DNA from: a bacterium
Lineage (GTDB): Bacteria > Atribacterota > JS1 > SB-45 > 34-128
Reading direction: 5' to 3'
Assembly (NCBI GenBank): GCA_018894595.1
Contig: JAHIPN010000113.1
Span: 1 to 6,007, forward strand
Length of the DNA: 6,007 nucleotides
Shown: positions 4,666 to 6,007 of the stretch, piece by piece
How the letters are laid out: each line of letters begins with the position of its first letter
Numbering within the stretch: position 1 is the stretch's first letter
Made by a program: the position numbers and the translations under genes
Notes under the pieces: model-generated
Databases searched by the model: none
Seen by the model: only the letters and a program-made list of their open reading frames with translations
Told to the model about the DNA's origin: nothing

Positions 4666-6007
4666 TTAGGGCTCGGTTGAATAAGGATTAAATAGAATAG
4701 TACCATCTATATTACTCCAATAAGCCCAATCACTTGAAATAGTGGCATTATTGGGATTCCCTGGATATTTTGGCCCAGCAGCATCTCCCCACCAGTTATT
4801 TAATGCCATTATATTATGAGTAGTTTTATTACTCACCCCGTGAGTTTTATTTCCTGCGATCTTATTCTGGCCGACCCCGTTTTTAACCCCTCCTCCTATA
4901 TCCGGGTTGGTTGTATCGCTACTTAGTACACCTACTTTTATGCCGTAATCATTAATAGTGATCTCATTATCCCAAATTAACAAAAAAGAGCTACCTTGAC
5001 ATATAATTCCAGAACTACTATTGTCATTTATGTTATTATGTTTTATCTCAAGATACGCGCTGTCACTAGTGCGAATTCCATTTGTATTTTTTGTGATGGT
5101 ATTACTCTCGATAATGCCAGAGCCTTCTCCTGTAACTTTTATCCCATTCTTAGAATTAAAACATATATCATTATTATAAACATATATTCCTGAGGGATAA
5201 TTATTGACTGCACTGCTATATAAAATTCCACTATCCTGCTGATTTTGAATTATATTTCCTGATATCTCAATAGAAGAAGATGAATCACTATAGATTCCTA
5301 TATCTGCATTTGACCTGCCATCAATATTAAATCCAGATATGGTGACATCGTCAGCTGTAACAGTAATTAAATTTCCAATATATCCAACAAGTATAGTTAT
5401 GGAAGTAGATCCCTTTCCAGCCCCTTGCAGAGTAATCTCTTTATTTATTATCAGCTGTTCATTATAAGTTCCTGCGGACACCACAACCGATTTTCCAGGA
5501 GCAACTGCATCTATTCCCTCGGCTATGGTATCGAAGGGGTGAGTTTGGGTTCCATCTTCTATTCCGGTGGTATTGCCTGCATCTACATAGATATTAGGAT
5601 CATATTCTATTGTTGCAGTTACTGGGGAACTTTCATTTCCGATCATATCCTGGGAAGTAATAGAGATATTGTTCTCGCCTTCAGAGAGGTTAAAATCATA
5701 AGTCCAGGTAGTACTAGAATTTACAGGAATTGCTTCTATATTATTAATCCAAATAGAAGAATTGGTTTCTTTAGTGCCAGCTAAGACCTGAATCGAGATA
5801 TTAGTAGGAGTAATAACCTCTTTCAAAGTAGGAACTGTTGGAAGAATGCTATCTAAGATAATTTTTGCAGTAGCTTCGCCACTTTCATTACCTGCAGAAT
5901 CTTGAGAAGTAATAGAGATATTGTTCTCGCCTTCAGAGAGGTTAAAATCATAAGTCCAGGTAGTACTAGAATTTACAGGAATTGCTTCTATATTATTAAT
6001 CCAAATA
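4666..6007 (-). CDS. Secreted Ig-like repeat and parallel beta-helix surface protein (5' end beyond window)
   Basis: 446 codons are visible. The frame is open to the window edge, so the TTG at 5826 is internal and not a start. Residues 1 to about 135 contain one partial and one complete Ig-like unit with an 84-residue period (SIWINNIEAIPVNSSTTW, LSEGENNISITSQD, GNES). This is a bacterial Ig/glucodextranase-B-like pattern. A DUF1565-like opening follows: YVDAGNTTG, THPFDTIAEGIDAV, VSAGTYNEQL and KEITLQGAG. Then come many PbH1-type turns such as GIYVYNNDI, GIKVTGEGSGIIESNTI and GIRTSDSAYLEIKHNNI, typical of a right-handed beta-helix (NosD/pectate-lyase fold). It ends with NNWWGDAAGP and FNPYSTEP. 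These are usually exported proteins that bind or process polysaccharide, or act as adhesins. No anchor or sorting signal is visible at the C-terminus, and the signal peptide would lie outside the window. I cannot assign an enzymatic activity. Confidence 0.85.
   Translation of the reverse strand, partial: IWINNIEAIPVNSSTTWTYDFNLSEGENNISITSQDSAGNESGEATAKIILDSILPTVPTLKEVITPTNISIQVLAGTKETNSSIWINNIEAIPVNSSTTWTYDFNLSEGENNISITSQDMIGNESSPVTATIEYDPNIYVDAGNTTGIEDGTQTHPFDTIAEGIDAVAPGKSVVVSAGTYNEQLIINKEITLQGAGKGSTSITILVGYIGNLITVTADDVTISGFNIDGRSNADIGIYSDSSSSIEISGNIIQNQQDSGILYSSAVNNYPSGIYVYNNDICFNSKNGIKVTGEGSGIIESNTITKNTNGIRTSDSAYLEIKHNNINDNSSSGIICQGSSFLLIWDNEITINDYGIKVGVLSSDTTNPDIGGGVKNGVGQNKIAGNKTHGVSNKTTHNIMALNNWWGDAAGPKYPGNPNNATISSDWAYWSNIDGTILFNPYSTEP
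5654..6007 (-). repeat. Tandem 252-base coding repeat of the Ig-like domain
   Basis: Bases 5654-5755 and 5906-6007 are identical over 102 bases, offset by 252 bases (84 codons). The second copy runs into the window edge, so the identity may extend further. The rest of each unit has diverged, for example SQDMIGNESSPVTATIEYD against SQDSAGNESGEATAKIILD. Such a mosaic of identical and diverged blocks points to recent duplication or gene conversion between units. Confidence 0.93.

Noticed and set aside
5425..5784. Plus-strand ORF of 119 codons
   Set aside because: It lies antisense inside the clearly coding beta-helix gene, has no recognisable motif, and overlaps the tandem repeat.
1..6007. tRNA, rRNA or riboswitch
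   Set aside because: No cloverleaf, rRNA-like block or known leader motif was seen on either strand by eye. A covariance search was not possible.

Overview
This is an AT-rich bacterial window in which every gene I can support lies on the minus strand; I describe them in transcription order, from high to low coordinates. The sequence looks like a cell-surface polysaccharide locus of an anaerobic or candidate-phylum bacterium. Reasons are the low GC, Shine-Dalgarno sites, a PGI/PMI of the type shared by archaea and deep-branching bacteria, and a short GalE resembling those of thermophilic bacteria. I cannot name the organism.

Region by region: (1) 6007-4666 is the 3' part of a large secreted protein. 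Near-identical Ig-like repeats of 84 residues are followed by a right-handed parallel beta-helix. (2) 4665-4416 is a 250-base intergenic region. It holds a perfect 41-base palindrome (likely terminator, repeat C), a plausible sigma70 promoter and a strong Shine-Dalgarno site. (3) 4415-3354 encodes a bifunctional phosphoglucose/phosphomannose isomerase. (4) 3272-2349 encodes a WecA/TagO-type polyprenyl-phosphate sugar-1-phosphate transferase with all catalytic motifs. (5) 2281-1199 encodes a GalE-like UDP-sugar 4-epimerase with an odd Lys/Glu/Ala-rich insertion. (6) 1198-1026 is a purine-rich leader. (7) 1025 to the window edge encodes a membrane protein homologous to the WecA-type enzyme in item 4 but lacking its catalytic motifs. 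It runs directly into the beginning of what looks like a WecG/TagA/CpsF (GT26) glycosyltransferase domain.

The four genes from 4415 downward probably form one operon for an undecaprenyl-diphosphate-linked glycan. PGI/PMI supplies fructose-6-P and mannose-6-P for sugar nucleotides, GalE interconverts UDP-sugars, and the WecA-like enzyme makes the lipid-PP-sugar primer. The pseudo-WecA/GT26 fusion probably adds the second sugar, as WecG or TagA does.

The most striking non-coding feature is a family of three perfect palindromes built on GTGCC-A-GGCAC at 2301-2347, 3311-3353 and 4579-4619. Their arms differ from copy to copy but remain fully self-complementary. Two of them sit immediately after stop codons inside the operon. 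Each of these two also supplies a false GTG start that would add an artificial 'MPGT' N-terminus to the next protein.
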